This document shows positions 10,140 through 20,446 of a stretch of DNA of 64,000 bases, piece by piece. The notes below the pieces were generated by a model, which was given only the letters and a program-made list of their open reading frames with translations, was not told the origin of the DNA and did no database searches. The stretch spans positions 6,676,036 through 6,740,035 of the forward strand of contig RPFO01000165.1 of the NCBI GenBank assembly GCA_009746045.1, in the 5' to 3' direction. Numbering within the stretch: the first letter of the stretch is position 1; each line of letters begins with the position of its first letter. Made by a program: the position numbers and the translations under genes. Source of the stretch: Mesostigma viride (lineage: Eukaryota; Streptophyta; Mesostigmatophyceae; Mesostigmatales; Mesostigmataceae).

Positions 10140-10640
10140 CTAGAAAAATCATAACTGCACTATTCAGCAAAACGCCCTTTCCGCTTGGGGGGAGGGGGCT
10201 TGCCCACAGGGGCTGGCATGGGAGTGAGCCTGGAAAATCTTCTGCCACCGCTTCTGGTTCTGCATGCATGGCAGTCCAAAGAAGAGAGAGGGAGTGAACG
10301 CGGTGCTCAAACTGAGCTGGGACCATGCACTAGGTCGGCCAGCAACATCTGGCTGGATGTAGTTCATGGCAGGCTTACCTAGCTTTCTAGGAATGTCCTT
10401 GGGGCCAGGCCAGGTCAGGATGTGCCGCCCTGGTTGGCCAAGCCGCTGGGGGCCGGCCAGACCAAGGGCGGTGTCGACCTGACTGGTACGAGCAAGATGT
10501 CCTACAAATGCTATCCTACGCTGCCTAATCTCGTCCGAAATGCGAGGCATACCCTGATACAAAGACTCTAATGACCTATAGGCTTGGAAAACCCAGCCTA
10601 CATTCAGGACCTGTCGGAGCATCCTGTAAACCGTGCCGTC
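10140..10640 (-). pseudogene. LINE ORF2 C-terminal fragment
   Basis: On the minus strand an ORF of about 150 codons contains ISDEIRQRRIAFVGHLAR, matching the I-x-x-I-x-x-R-R ... GH-x-x-R pattern common near the C-terminus of LINE ORF2 proteins. It is followed by GRHILTWPGPKD, similar to the DVLTWRAPGF segment at about 9525. The fragment is therefore probably a diverged relative of that LINE family. No RT motifs are present, and it is not expected to be functional. Confidence 0.55.
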
Positions 10641-11176
10641 TATAGCTTAGCAGTTGCAATCTGTTGCTTGACCGAAATGCGTGTATAAACTGGTGCATGC
10701 ATAATGGAATGTAAATCTGTGAAACAATACTCACAATTGCTGCACACAGCTTGTGTACATGACCATGGTGGCAGTATAGCCAAGCTGATGCATTATAACT
10801 AATGGTCGCGCTGACTGTTGAGCACTGACTGTCGGTCAGGCTGTTGAAGTCGTGCCAAGGATTGATGAGATAAAACACCCCTTCAGCGGGCAGACGAATA
10901 CGGCAATATTCCCTGCTAATGGATATTTGTAAATGGTTCTAGAAGCGTCTAGAAGCATTGTGCAACGCTGGCGTAACGCTAGTTCAGTGTGCCTCTTGGA
11001 AATCGCTAATGCACATGAAATGTGATTGGTGCAATGACGATAAGGCCTATCGCAATCTTGGGGTTGCACACATGACTTGTAACCATATAAATTGATAATA
11101 AACCCAGGCACCTAGTGCCGCATTCTTGCAAGCATCATTCTCAATCTCAACTCGTACTCAAAAGCTGCTATTTACA
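10641..11176 (+). promoter_or_regulatory. 5' leader of the second copia-like element, candidate TATA box at 11086
   Basis: No ORF looks coding here. TATAAA at 11086-11091 lies 91 bp before the gag ATG (11177), as expected for an LTR promoter. I could not define LTR ends or a primer-binding site, since the 3' part of this element is missing from the window. Confidence 0.35.
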
Positions 11177-12133
11177 ATGGCTCGCGGTTCCCGTTCCGAC
11201 ACGGACGCCATTCAGTTGACTGGCGATGGTGCCGATGCTTACAAGGAGCTGCGACAGCACGAACTGGTGGTTCGCATGCTGCCAGAGCCGTTGGCCGACA
11301 AGGCTACGGACAAGGAAAACCGTGACTTTGTCTGGGCAATCAAGGCCTGGGAGGAGAAAGTCCGCACGGTAGTGAAGACTCCCGCGCAGATTTTTCGGAT
11401 CTTGCGGGGGGCTCCACTGGCCAGCAAAGGGCCGCAGGCGGTGCGGGACCTGATTCGGATCGCCCAGGAGAAGGCATGGGACTGGAATCAGTTCCTTGAG
11501 CGGCTCACTGAGCTTCTCGCGCCGACAGGGCTGGTGAAGTCCATCAAGGACGTCATGCAGATTCTGACGTTCGAAGTGTCCGGTGACACTGCCAAGGCCA
11601 CGCTGGCCTTCGAGCGGATGCTCGAAGAAACCAATCTAAAATTTGCTGATGATTTTTCGGTGGTCCTGTTCTTGGGCAAGGCCCTTGGCAGCGGTGCTAT
11701 GTCAGAAAGCACCGTGCAGAGTCTGGCGTCCGTCCTGACCAAGGAGAAGCTGGCGAGCAAGGCTGCTGCTTTCGCCTGCATCCGCGAGATCATGGCGCTC
11801 GGTGGCGCTGCTCAGGAGCTGGCCGGCAAGGGTGCCGTGAAGCCGACGCCAGCAGTCAATGCCGATGGCCCTGCCATCAGGGCCGTTTTTGGCGCCGGTG
11901 ACGGGCGCCTGAAGTGTCCTCGCTGCCAGGGGACTGGTCACACCCGCGAGACCTGCAAGGCCAACAAGGCTTTCCCGTTGGGGACGAACCTGTGTGGCAA
12001 GTGCCATAAGCCAGGGCACAAGGCCCGGTTTTGCAAGTCGCGGACTGCTGCCAACCAGGCGGACAATGTTGGCAAGGCTGGGCCTATTAGGCGCCAGCGG
12101 TTCACGTGGGTGCGCAATGCTCAGGAAAACTGA
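11177..12133 (+). CDS. gag of copia-like element, two zinc knuckles
   Basis: A 318-residue Gag. It has a helical capsid-like part (AYKELRQHELVVRM ... DWNQFLERLTELLAPT ... VLFLGKALGSG) followed by two CCHC knuckles, CPRCQGTGHTRETC and CGKCHKPGHKARFC, both C-x2-C-x4-H-x4-C, for RNA binding. I chose the ATG at 11177 (context ACAATGG) over the frame opening 51 bases upstream because of its context and its position after the TATA box. The gene ends at a TGA that overlaps the pol frame by 43 nt (12091-12133), implying pol expression by a -1 frameshift or re-initiation. No protease follows the knuckles, consistent with the unusual domain order of pol. Confidence 0.85.
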   Translation: MARGSRSDTDAIQLTGDGADAYKELRQHELVVRMLPEPLADKATDKENRDFVWAIKAWEEKVRTVVKTPAQIFRILRGAPLASKGPQAVRDLIRIAQEKAWDWNQFLERLTELLAPTGLVKSIKDVMQILTFEVSGDTAKATLAFERMLEETNLKFADDFSVVLFLGKALGSGAMSESTVQSLASVLTKEKLASKAAAFACIREIMALGGAAQELAGKGAVKPTPAVNADGPAIRAVFGAGDGRLKCPRCQGTGHTRETCKANKAFPLGTNLCGKCHKPGHKARFCKSRTAANQADNVGKAGPIRRQRFTWVRNAQEN

Positions 12134-13833
12134 AGGCCCCAGGGCAGGACAGCGCTATGGAGCATAGGAGGCTCCTGGCAGTAGACGATGTAGGCAGTTT
12201 TATGGCCGATGCTGCGGATGTTAAGGCAATATCAAACTTGATCAATACAGATCCAATTTTCAAGTATGCCTGTGCGTCTCGGTTTCACATCTTCTTTGGC
12301 CATGGAACAAACGCTTACAAGTTTGCTAGGGCTTTTGGTGGGGCGCCAATGCTGGAAGCATGTCGTGAGTGTTACGAAAATTGTCCACAATGTCAATCGT
12401 CGGGCCCCAAGCCTCCTCGCCACCATGTAAAGCATCCACCTGCGAGAAAGGGGGAAATCGTAGGTGATGTGCTGTTCTGGGCACACATGCCATACTTTAT
12501 TGCAATAGATAGATATGCTCACAACGTAGCTGTAGTTCCTTTGCGTCATATGGAAGCCGCCGACCTGGCAGAAGCCATTGATGTCTCTTCGTCCTTTTTC
12601 TCACCACTCGAGTCAATACAGATGGACAGGCAGTTCGCGTGTCTAGAGGGCCAGCCTGGATTTGAATGCCTCAAGACAGTTGGGCGTGAGGACCACACTG
12701 GTCAGGGTATAGTGGAGCGTGCCGTGCAAGAATTCAAGCAAGCTGCACGGAGACAAGGTGATGCATCCCTTTCAGCATATGCAGCCCGCCTCATGTGGGC
12801 GTTGCGGATTTGTGCATGCCTTAATCGGCGTGTGTTGTTGTCCATTCCTTCTCGCAATGTGGTGATAACAGCTGAGGGATTGCAGCACGGCCACTACCCA
12901 CCAGAGATAGAAGAGGAGTGGGCACGCCATTTGCAGGGTAGATTTGCCAACCTGGTACGAAGGGATACACGTAGGCCGGTTACCGCCTATAGTGTAGGAG
13001 ACCTGGTTTGGGTGCATAAAGAGGGCCCCTTTGGAAAGAGGGGACAGTGGAATGGTCCAGCCACGGTAGTGTCCGTGGATGGGAGTGTGCGCAAGGCCGT
13101 TGTTTCCTTGCAGGACAAGCAACACCACATCCCGTGGAGCAAGCTCAAGCACTATCAACCGAACACAAGTGCGTGGGAGCGCCTTCTGCACTACTACGAG
13201 GACGCGGACAACTTCTTGCGGCCTCCACCAGGTGACGTGATTGCCCCTCTTTTACCCATGCCTGCCTCTGACCCTATGCAAATGTCTGCCGAAGCTCGGG
13301 AGGTAGAGGACGATGAGCATGTTGAGGAGGACGGTGATCTGGTGGCACTTGCTGCAGATGTGCAGAGCTTAGCTCGCGAGCCCCCTGCTGACCTGCGCGA
13401 GGGTAGTAGGGAGGGCATTACCCCTGCCGTTAGCCAGGGTCCGGCTGCCGTTAGTCAGCCTCGCCGGGGTGGTGGGTTGCTCAGCAAGATTGTTCTAGGG
13501 CTGCGCCGGGACAATAACATGGGGTTAGGCTCCCTTCGCCGCCCACCACAGACTGCAGGCGTACCCCCTCAGCTGGGCCCGAGCACTGCAGTCATCTCTT
13601 CCTTGTTAACCTCTAGGGCGCTGAATTGTGGGCTCCTCATTGATACCCAGGCCCAGGTCTCTATTATCGGGGCCAACTGTGTAGACTTTCCTTTGCTGCC
13701 CTCTCATTGGACTCAGGTCACTGATTTTGCTAGGTCAGGGTCCTACAAGGTCCTGGGGGAATTTCCCTTAACCATACTCGGCGCAGACACGCCCATGTGT
13801 GTGGTAGAGGGGTATGATGGGCCCGCTTATTAG
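12091..13833 (+). CDS. copia-like pol: integrase then protease-like domain
   Basis: The frame is open from 12091, -1 relative to gag. Integrase: zinc-binding HIFFGHG ... CRECYENCPQC (about 12280-12400), core with VGDVLFWA and AIDRYAH, IQMDRQF (about 12616) and QGIVERAVQEF (about 12703). It is followed by a small C-terminal fold (GDLVWVHKEGPFGKRGQW). Then comes an acidic, Pro-rich linker and a retropepsin-like unit, LLIDTQAQVSIIG (about 13633) with VLGEFPLTILG and VVEGYDGPA. The frame stops at 13831-13833. The expected LGQPFL of the protease end reads on in the next frame, so a single base is missing near 13830. This is the same architecture as the element at 1-3302, hence a shared ancestral order rather than a local rearrangement. 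Confidence 0.85.
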   Translation, partial: APAVHVGAQCSGKLKAPGQDSAMEHRRLLAVDDVGSFMADAADVKAISNLINTDPIFKYACASRFHIFFGHGTNAYKFARAFGGAPMLEACRECYENCPQCQSSGPKPPRHHVKHPPARKGEIVGDVLFWAHMPYFIAIDRYAHNVAVVPLRHMEAADLAEAIDVSSSFFSPLESIQMDRQFACLEGQPGFECLKTVGREDHTGQGIVERAVQEFKQAARRQGDASLSAYAARLMWALRICACLNRRVLLSIPSRNVVITAEGLQHGHYPPEIEEEWARHLQGRFANLVRRDTRRPVTAYSVGDLVWVHKEGPFGKRGQWNGPATVVSVDGSVRKAVVSLQDKQHHIPWSKLKHYQPNTSAWERLLHYYEDADNFLRPPPGDVIAPLLPMPASDPMQMSAEAREVEDDEHVEEDGDLVALAADVQSLAREPPADLREGSREGITPAVSQGPAAVSQPRRGGGLLSKIVLGLRRDNNMGLGSLRRPPQTAGVPPQLGPSTAVISSLLTSRALNCGLLIDTQAQVSIIGANCVDFPLLPSHWTQVTDFARSGSYKVLGEFPLTILGADTPMCVVEGYDGPAY

Positions 13834-14299
13834 GACAGCCGTTCTTGACGCTACCCGGGGTTACAGTGAGCAGCACACAGCTGTCCCGAGCGGGGTTTGG
13901 CTGCATGCGATTGAATAATTTTTCCCTCGATGTCGCTGCTCGGGGTCTCTCACTGCCTATGGTGGCTGCCATGAAAGGGGTAGAGTACAAGGATTCTGAA
14001 TTGCCTCCTGCCCGCGATCTTCTCACCCCTAAAGCCCTCACCCCTGACAGTTTGGGGATTAGCTTCCACGATGTTGCCACTGAAAGCCCCATGTCCTTCC
14101 ATGATGTTGCCAGGCACGTCTCAACCGAGGAAGGGCTAGACAATACCCAAGGGGCTATGCTGGCTGCAGGGGAACGATGGTTAGGACTGGGTTGTGTGGA
14201 GCCAGTGGACCTAGTCCCAAGGGATGGCCGGGTGCTTCGTTTCAAATGGACCTTCCAGATGAAGCCGGTTCCCGGCACTGACAGGAAAGTTATCACCAC
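13834..14299 (+). pseudogene. copia-like RT start, truncated by insertion
   Basis: This continues the preceding frame after a one-base shift: GQPFLTLPGVTVSS ends the protease-like domain. A linker follows, then WLGLGCVEPVDLVPRDGRVLRFKWTFQMKPVPGTDRKV, which aligns with the first RT block of the element at 1-3302 (KKCVEPVNDLPPARRLLKLKFVIKMKEV). The gene stops abruptly at about 14296-14300, where an AT-rich palindromic element begins. The remaining RT and RNase H are not found elsewhere in the window. Confidence 0.75.
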
Positions 14300-14305
14300 A
14301 TTATA

Positions 14306-14406
14306 TATATTAATAATATAATTACTTACAGCAGAGTGAAATCACTCAAACCAAAGCAAACGCCCAGCTATAAACCTATATACAGAGCCATGTCAAAGCT
14401 CTATAC
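14306..14406 (+). repeat. Left arm of palindromic (MITE-like) element
   Basis: About 100 bp that are the reverse complement of 17052-17152 with few mismatches. The arm starts TATATTAATAATATAATTAC and ends TCTATAC. Together with the right arm and the short spacer it would form a fold-back element of about 250 bp, inserted into the copia-like RT. Confidence 0.85.
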
Positions 14407-14422
14407 TACGATAAGACCAATG

Positions 14423-17019
14423 GAAACGCCTAACGGGAGGAACCTAATAGCCCTGCTGCACCGCAAAATCAGCCCGCGTACGGCGGAGCATGATGTCAGC
14501 CATGGCCCGAGTCAGCGCCACCGACAAGCGCTGACGCCAATATGACGTCCAGGTCCGCGCCGACCATGGGGCCCGCTGGCCCTCCAGGTCCAGCCGGTCC
14601 TCCCGGAGCCGGCAGCACTCCTTGAAGAAGGCGGAGGTCAGGGGCCCCATGGCCCCAAACTCCTCCAGGACAAAGGGCACCACACGATGGTGCCCGACGT
14701 CGCCGTAGGCCAGGAGCTTGGCCCGCTCGGCCCGGTCCGCCGTGTAACCTGCCGTGAGGGAGGCCCCAGCCACGTGGCTAAGAGCCAAGGGCCGCGCCAC
14801 CGAAACGTCGATAAGCAGATGCCGGCCACCCCCCTCAAAGTCCAGCACCACGATGTCAGGCTGGTGGTTGGGGGAATAGAAGGCAGCGCCATCCGCATCC
14901 TCGGACCGGATGTTCGCGTGGGGGAAAACCGACCGAATCATGGCGAGCACCACCGTCAGGAGGACAGTGTGCAAATACAAATACCAATTCTGATTCTGTT
15001 GGCCCCCCATGCAGGCAAGGTAGTGAGTCCCCGTGGGATCCAGCGGCTGCCCACAGCTACCACAAGGCCGCCCGGCCGGAACAAGAGGCTGCGGGGCAAA
15101 TAGCTGGTGCCGGAGCGCCACCGAGTAGTGGCTGGGAGCCAAGGCGAATGGGGGGGCCATGGGAAGAGCACGAAGGTACGCCGAGCCCACACTCCGCAAG
15201 GAAAGCGAGAACAGCCACGCACGTCCCTGGGCGTTGAGGTCCGCGAAAAGAGCAATCCAATCACTCCGTGTGCAGAATACCCGCGTAGGTTTTCTGGTGT
15301 TTATCGATGACGCGAGCAGGGAATGCGGCGGGAGATTGAACGGAGGCGACCGAGGGAGTGCCGCGAGGGAGGTGGCGCTGTACCGCCTGAGCGGCACGGA
15401 CGGGAGAACAGGCCTGCTGGATCTCAGCATAGGCCTCCTGGATGGCGGTGACGAAGGGCAAAGGGCTGCTGGGGTCCAGGAGGTCAGGCGCTGCCGTTGC
15501 CAAAAGGGGCAGGAGCCGGCAGCTTTCCGCCCACGACTGAGCGACGGAGCCCAAAAATGCTGCTGGGGCCAGCCGGGCGGCACGAGTCAGACCACAGCCA
15601 CCCATCCGTGCAGGCAGGGAGGCAATGCGAATAGCATGTGGCGGGAGGTCGGGGCCCGGGACCAGCTGCGCCAAGGCCGACTGGATGCGTTCGTCGTGGC
15701 CCTCGGCGGCCAGCCGGACCTGAGCCGGAAGAGCGCCCCGGAGCCAGTGAACGACGCGAGGGTGAGCGCAAAACCACAGAAGCAGACCCTTGGTCTGCGA
15801 ATCATGAAGGCGCGCAATCAAGGGCAGTACCTCAGTGCGTGCCTCGAGGGCGGCCCGCAGAGCATCGATGACAAACGCGGGGTCGCCAACCGGAACGCCG
15901 AGGACATCCAACCCATGGAGGCGCTCGTCCCGGCCCAAGAGCTGGGGCGGGAAGCCGGAGCAATCACCTTGGGGCGAGTACACCGCGCACTTGGCCAGGG
16001 TCAACTGGAGGTTGATGTCGGCCACCGCGGTCTGCAGTGCCAGCAGAGCCGCGGTGGTGTCCGGCACAGGGCCCAGAAGGTAGATATCATCCAAGTAGGC
16101 CTGAATAGCGACCGCCGGGTGGGCAGCATGGACCGCTTGGAGGCAACCCTGGAGGGGGGCGGCAAAGTACAGGGGTCCCAGGGGGTCCCCTTGCTGGGTG
16201 CCCGACCGCGACAGCAGGCCGCCGCGAGTGCCGTCCTCCATGATGTGAACCAGTTGGCCGGGCTGGCCGTAGCACACGGCTGTCCAAGCGTACAAGTCCT
16301 CGAAGGACTCCATGACGGCCGCAAACATGCTGGCGCGGGACAGACTGTTGAACGCGTTGTGGCAGTCGACCTTGACGACAGCGTGGGTGGGGTGGGCCTC
16401 GAGGTAGGCCTGCACCGAATGGATGAGGATATCCGCCCCGCCTGGAGTCGTCACTCCCAGCTGGGCCGCCACCGAGGTCTCACCCGCTGCGAGGGGCGGG
16501 CAGAAAAAGGCACGGAGCTCGGGCGCCTTTTGGCGGCAGATCACTTTGCCCACGAGCTTGCGGAGCACCTCACCGCAGGCGATCGGGCGCACCTTGCCCT
16601 CGGGGGGGGGCAAGACACCCTTGAGCAGAGCGAGGAGGCGAGCGCCCGCTAACCACTCGCGCGCAGCGGGAGGAACGCGACCAGCTGCCAGGTCAATGAG
16701 GGTGTCAAAGAGAATGTCCTCGCCCCCATGCCCCACCAGGACCTCCAAGTGCTCGTAGCGCCAGCCCGACGGCCCGGTAGAGGAAGCCCGCGGGACCGCA
16801 CGCATCACCTCCAGGAAGCAGTCGCGGTCCAGCCGGAGGGGGGCCGGCAGGGGGTCCGGCACGGGCAGCTGGAATCCGGGCTCCGCAGGGTGAAGAGCCT
16901 CCAAGGCCGCCAGGGTAGCCGCATTGGCGGGGGCCAGCTTGGCCATTTCCAAGCGGGTCATGGCCCGGCTGAGCTGCCCCTCGCGGACGAGGCGGATGAC
17001 GTCGGCGGCCACCCGCTCG
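14423..17019 (-). mobile_element. RLE-type LINE, 5'-truncated, minus strand
   Basis: Flanked by direct repeats ACGATAAGAYCAATG at 14408-14422 and 17020-17034 (one mismatch in 15), which are the target-site duplication. Coding sequence starts right at the 5' boundary (ERVAADVIRLV), lacking the N-terminal zinc finger of the plus-strand relative, as expected for an incomplete reverse transcript. The 3' UTR is only about 20 bp. Confidence 0.85.
14444..17019 (-). CDS. LINE ORF: reverse transcriptase plus restriction-like endonuclease (one frameshift)
   Basis: Read on the minus strand: RT with TGPSGWRYEHL, RPIACGEVLRKLVGKVI, KVDCHNAFNSL (near 16370), GTQQGDPLGP and AYLDDIYLLG (near 16095). A thumb region follows, then a CCHC unit CGSCGQPLDPTGTHYLAC (near 15040). 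The PD-(D/E)xK endonuclease is QPDIVVLDFEGG ... LLIDVSVARP (near 14830), ending in FVLEEFGAMGP. This RT plus RLE layout is that of the R2/NeSL/Utopia-like LINEs. A frameshift near 15265-15290 splits it into two frames (17012-15261 and 15583-14444). The antisense ORFs here are shadows. Confidence 0.85.
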
Positions 17020-17051
17020 ACGATAAGATCAATGAATATATATATCCCACG

Positions 17052-17152
17052 GTATAGAGATTTGACATGGCTCTGTATAGAGGTTTATAGCTGGGCGTTT
17101 GCTTTGGTTTGAGTGATTTCACTCTGCTGTAAGTAATTATATTATTAATATA
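17052..17152 (-). repeat. Right arm of palindromic (MITE-like) element
   Basis: Inverted partner of 14306-14406. A minus-strand LINE (14423-17019) lies between the arms, inserted in the loop. The plus-strand LINE begins just to the right (17164). Confidence 0.85.
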
Positions 17153-17175
17153 TAATATATATCACGGAGGCCGCC

Positions 17176-20100
17176 ATGCGCGCCATGGACTGCTACCGCT
17201 GCCCGGCAGCCCATTGCCAGCGGATTTTTTCGATCCACGGGCGGTACCAGCATGAGCGGCAGTGCCGCCGCCAACCCCCCCAGAACGGCCTGCCCGGCTG
17301 CCCGGCGGCCGCACCGGCCTCCCGGTCCGGGGCGGCCCCTCGGTCGGCCCCCGCCCCTCCACCGGCATCGCAGGGTACGAGCGATCCGGGGGACCTCTCG
17401 GCAGGCTGGGGATTCCTGGCCACGCTCCCTTTTGCCGCCTGTGCGCGCAACTCTTGCATGACGCTCCCGGACGTCCCTCACCGCGCCCGGAGCTTGTTTA
17501 CGCGCTGCGCCTTGCTTTCCCTGGCCCGGATGCATAGTCACCCTCTCGACGAACTCGGCCACAAGCTGTTTCTCGTCACCCCCCGGCTCCTCTTAGCACC
17601 GTTGGAGCGGGGCGTGCGTGGCGTACAGGGTGCGGTCATCGCTCGCTGCCGGCGGTTCCTCCTCGGGGATTGGGAAGGGCTGTGGGCGCTGCAGCCTCCG
17701 GCCTCCACCCGGGTGTCGGGGGCCGCCTCCTTTGCCCGGGTGGAAGCTGACGTCATGCGGTTGGTGAAGGTAGGTGAATTGAGCCGGGCCATGCAAAAGC
17801 TTGAACTGACCGCGTTGGCTCCCTCCACTCCCCCGACCCTGCAGGCTTTGCGCGACCTTCACCCCGACGAACCGGCCTTTGCGGTGCCCGCCCCGGCCAC
17901 CCCCCCGCCCCCGCCTATTGTCCTGGACCTGGACATCTTCACGGCTGTGCTGAAGGATCTGCCGAACGCCTCCTCCACCGGCCCCTCAGGCTGGCGCTAC
18001 GAGCACCTCTCCGTGATGGCGGGCCATGGCGGGGCGACCGCACTCTTTGAGGCTGCCGCCGACTTGGCCGCGGGGTCCCTGGCCCCCGCGGCGCGCCCTT
18101 GGCTGGCTGGGGCACGCCTCATTGCCCTCCTGAAAGACGACGTCCCCCCGCCTGCTGGCCGCGTTCGTCCCATTGCTTGCGGCGAGGTCCTACGCAAGCT
18201 GGTGAGTAAGGTCATTTGTCGCCAAAAGGCCCCCGAGTTTCGCGCCTACTTCTGCCCCAACCGGAGTGATACTGAGGAGTCCGTCGCGGCCCAGCTTGGC
18301 GTCGCCACCAAAGGGGGCAGCGACATCATCGTGCACACAGTTCAGGCCTACCTCGAGACGCATCCGACCCATGTGGCGCTGAAGGTGGATTGCCACAATG
18401 CGTTCAATGCTGTCACCAAGGCTAGCATCTTTGAGGCCGTCGGCGAGGCGTTCCCTGACCTTCTTGCGTGGACAGCAGCCTGCTACGGCGAACCCACTCA
18501 ACTCTCCTTCCTCATGGAGGATGGGACGTTCGCCGACATCGCTTCCCGCACGGGAACCCAGCAAGGTGACCCCCTCGGCCCCTTTTACCTGTCTGCCCCG
18601 CTGCACAAGGCTCTCCAAGGTGTCCACGCTGCGCACCCGGATGTCGTGCTCCTCGCCTATATGGACGATATCCATGCCCTTGGCCCGGCCGACGCTGTGG
18701 TTGCCGCCCTGGCTGCCCTTGAAGTGGCCATGGCGGCCATCAACCTTCGGCTCACCCTCCCCAAGTGTGCAGTCTTTTCGCCCCAGGGGGACTGCTCTGG
18801 CTTCCCCGCGGCTATCCCGGGGGCATTGGCGCGGGCGCGTGGTTTCTCGTGCCTGGGCGTCCCTGTGGGTGACCCTGACTACGTCGAAGAGGAGCTCCGG
18901 GCCACCGTGGAACAGCGCACCCATGTCCTCGAGACTTGGGCGCGCCTCAAGGACCCCCAGACCAAAGGGCTCCTCCTGTGGTTTTGCGCCCACCCGCGGG
19001 TGGTTCACTGGCTCCGTGGCGCTCCCCCCCACTTGGTGCGGCTTGCCGCGGAAGGCCATGACGAGCGCATTCAGGCCGCCTTGCAGGTGCTCCTCCCCGG
19101 CCCTAGCCTGCCAGCTCACTCCATGCGCTTGGCCACCCTCCCCTGCCGCATGGGCGGGTGTGGGCTCACCCGCGCCGCCCGCCTCGCCCCGCCGCCTTCC
19201 TTGGCTCTGTTGCTCAGGCCTGGGCGGAGATCCGCCGGTTGGTCCCCAGCGCCGTCAGCGCCATTCCCGACTTGGTCACCCCATCCCCCTTCCCCTTTGT
19301 GCAGGCTGTGCAGGATTCTTACCTCGGGATCCAGCAGGCTTGCGACCTCGTCCGCCCCGCTCAGGCCGTCCACCGTCGCCTGCCCCGGGGCACGCCCGGC
19401 GTGTCCACTGTCGTCAGTCCTAGTGTCTTCCCTGCCTGCGTTCATGAAAAACAACAAAAGACCTACGCGGGTATACTACACTGTGCCGACTGGATGGGTC
19501 TGCATGCGAGCTTGAACGATCAGGGGAAGGCTTGGCTTCACTCCGTTTCCCTTGAGGGGAGCGTGGGGTCCGCATTCCTGCGCGCCCTCCCCATGAGCCC
19601 TTTGTTCACACTGGTTCCGGCCCTTTACGCCATCGCTCTCCGCCACCAGCTCTTTGCCCCGCAACCTCTCATCACGGCGGGTGCGTCCTGCGGCAGCTGC
19701 GGGCTTGCTCTGGATACTACTGGGACGCACTACATCGCGTGCATGGGTGGCCAGCAGAACCAGAACTGGTTCCTCTATCTCCATACCGCTCTCCTCCGGG
19801 TGGTGTGTGCCATGGTTCGGTCGGTCTTTCCCCACTCCACCATCAAGTGCGAGGACGCGGATGGGGCCGCCCTCTACTCACCCAACCACCGCCCCGACAT
19901 TACCGTGCTTGACTACGACGGGCAGGGTTGCCACCTGCTCATCGATGTCTCCGTGGCTCGGCCGCTTTCCGGTCGCCACATCCTCCGGGCGGCTGTGGAT
20001 GCCGGCGCTGCTGCCGCTGTGGCTGAGCGCGACAAGTTTGCCTCCTACGGCAATGTGGGGCCCCACCGGGTCATCCCCTTTGTCCTTGAGGAGTTCGGGG

Positions 20101-20309
20101 CCATGGGCCCCAAGACAGCGGAGTTTTTCCACGAGTGCTGCCAGCGCCGTGAAGACCGCCTCGACCTCGAGGGTCAGACCGCCCCGTGGTCGGCCCGCAC
20201 GTGGTCCTCGTATTGGCGGCAGCGCCTGTCACTCGCCCTCACTCGCACCGTGGCTGATGTGTTATTCCGCCGCACCCGGGCCGACTTTGTCGCGACCCAT
20301 GCGGTCTAG
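17176..20309 (+). CDS. LINE ORF: zinc finger, reverse transcriptase, restriction-like endonuclease
   Basis: Starts at ATG 17176 in the context GCCGCCATGC, 12 bp from the element's 5' end. The N-terminus has a zinc finger C9-x4-C14-x11-H26-x3-C30 for target or RNA binding. A Pro-rich linker follows, then the RT: TGPSGWRYEHL (about residue 270), RPIACGEVLRKLVSKVI, KVDCHNAFNAV (about 401), GTQQGDPLGP (about 460) and AYMDDIHALG (about 495). A thumb follows, then a CCHC motif CGSCGLALDTTGTHYIAC (19688-19741) and the endonuclease core RPDITVLDYDGQG ... LLIDVSVARP (19892-19962). One missing base near 19190 shifts the frame (first frame runs on to 19515; the second is open from 19158). Otherwise the gene is intact. 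No APE domain is present. Closest in layout to R2/NeSL/Utopia-type LINEs; the clade is not settled. Confidence 0.88.
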
Positions 20310-20446
20310 ATCCCTTCCAGGCCTGCATGGTGGGCCGGCAGCGCTGTTGCTGCGTGTAGTTTTGTGATGTATAGTTAGTTGTACCTTGTGCCGCTGGCGT
20401 GATCCTTGGATGTCTGTGTCAGATTACTATTAATTTCTTCAGGGTT

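Noticed and set aside
15159-16652. 497-codon plus-strand ORF
   Set aside because: Antisense of the minus-strand LINE RT. The RT motifs are on the other strand, and GC-rich codons leave the antisense frame open.
18190-19119. 309-codon minus-strand ORF in the plus-strand LINE
   Set aside because: Antisense shadow of the RT domain, without recognisable motifs.
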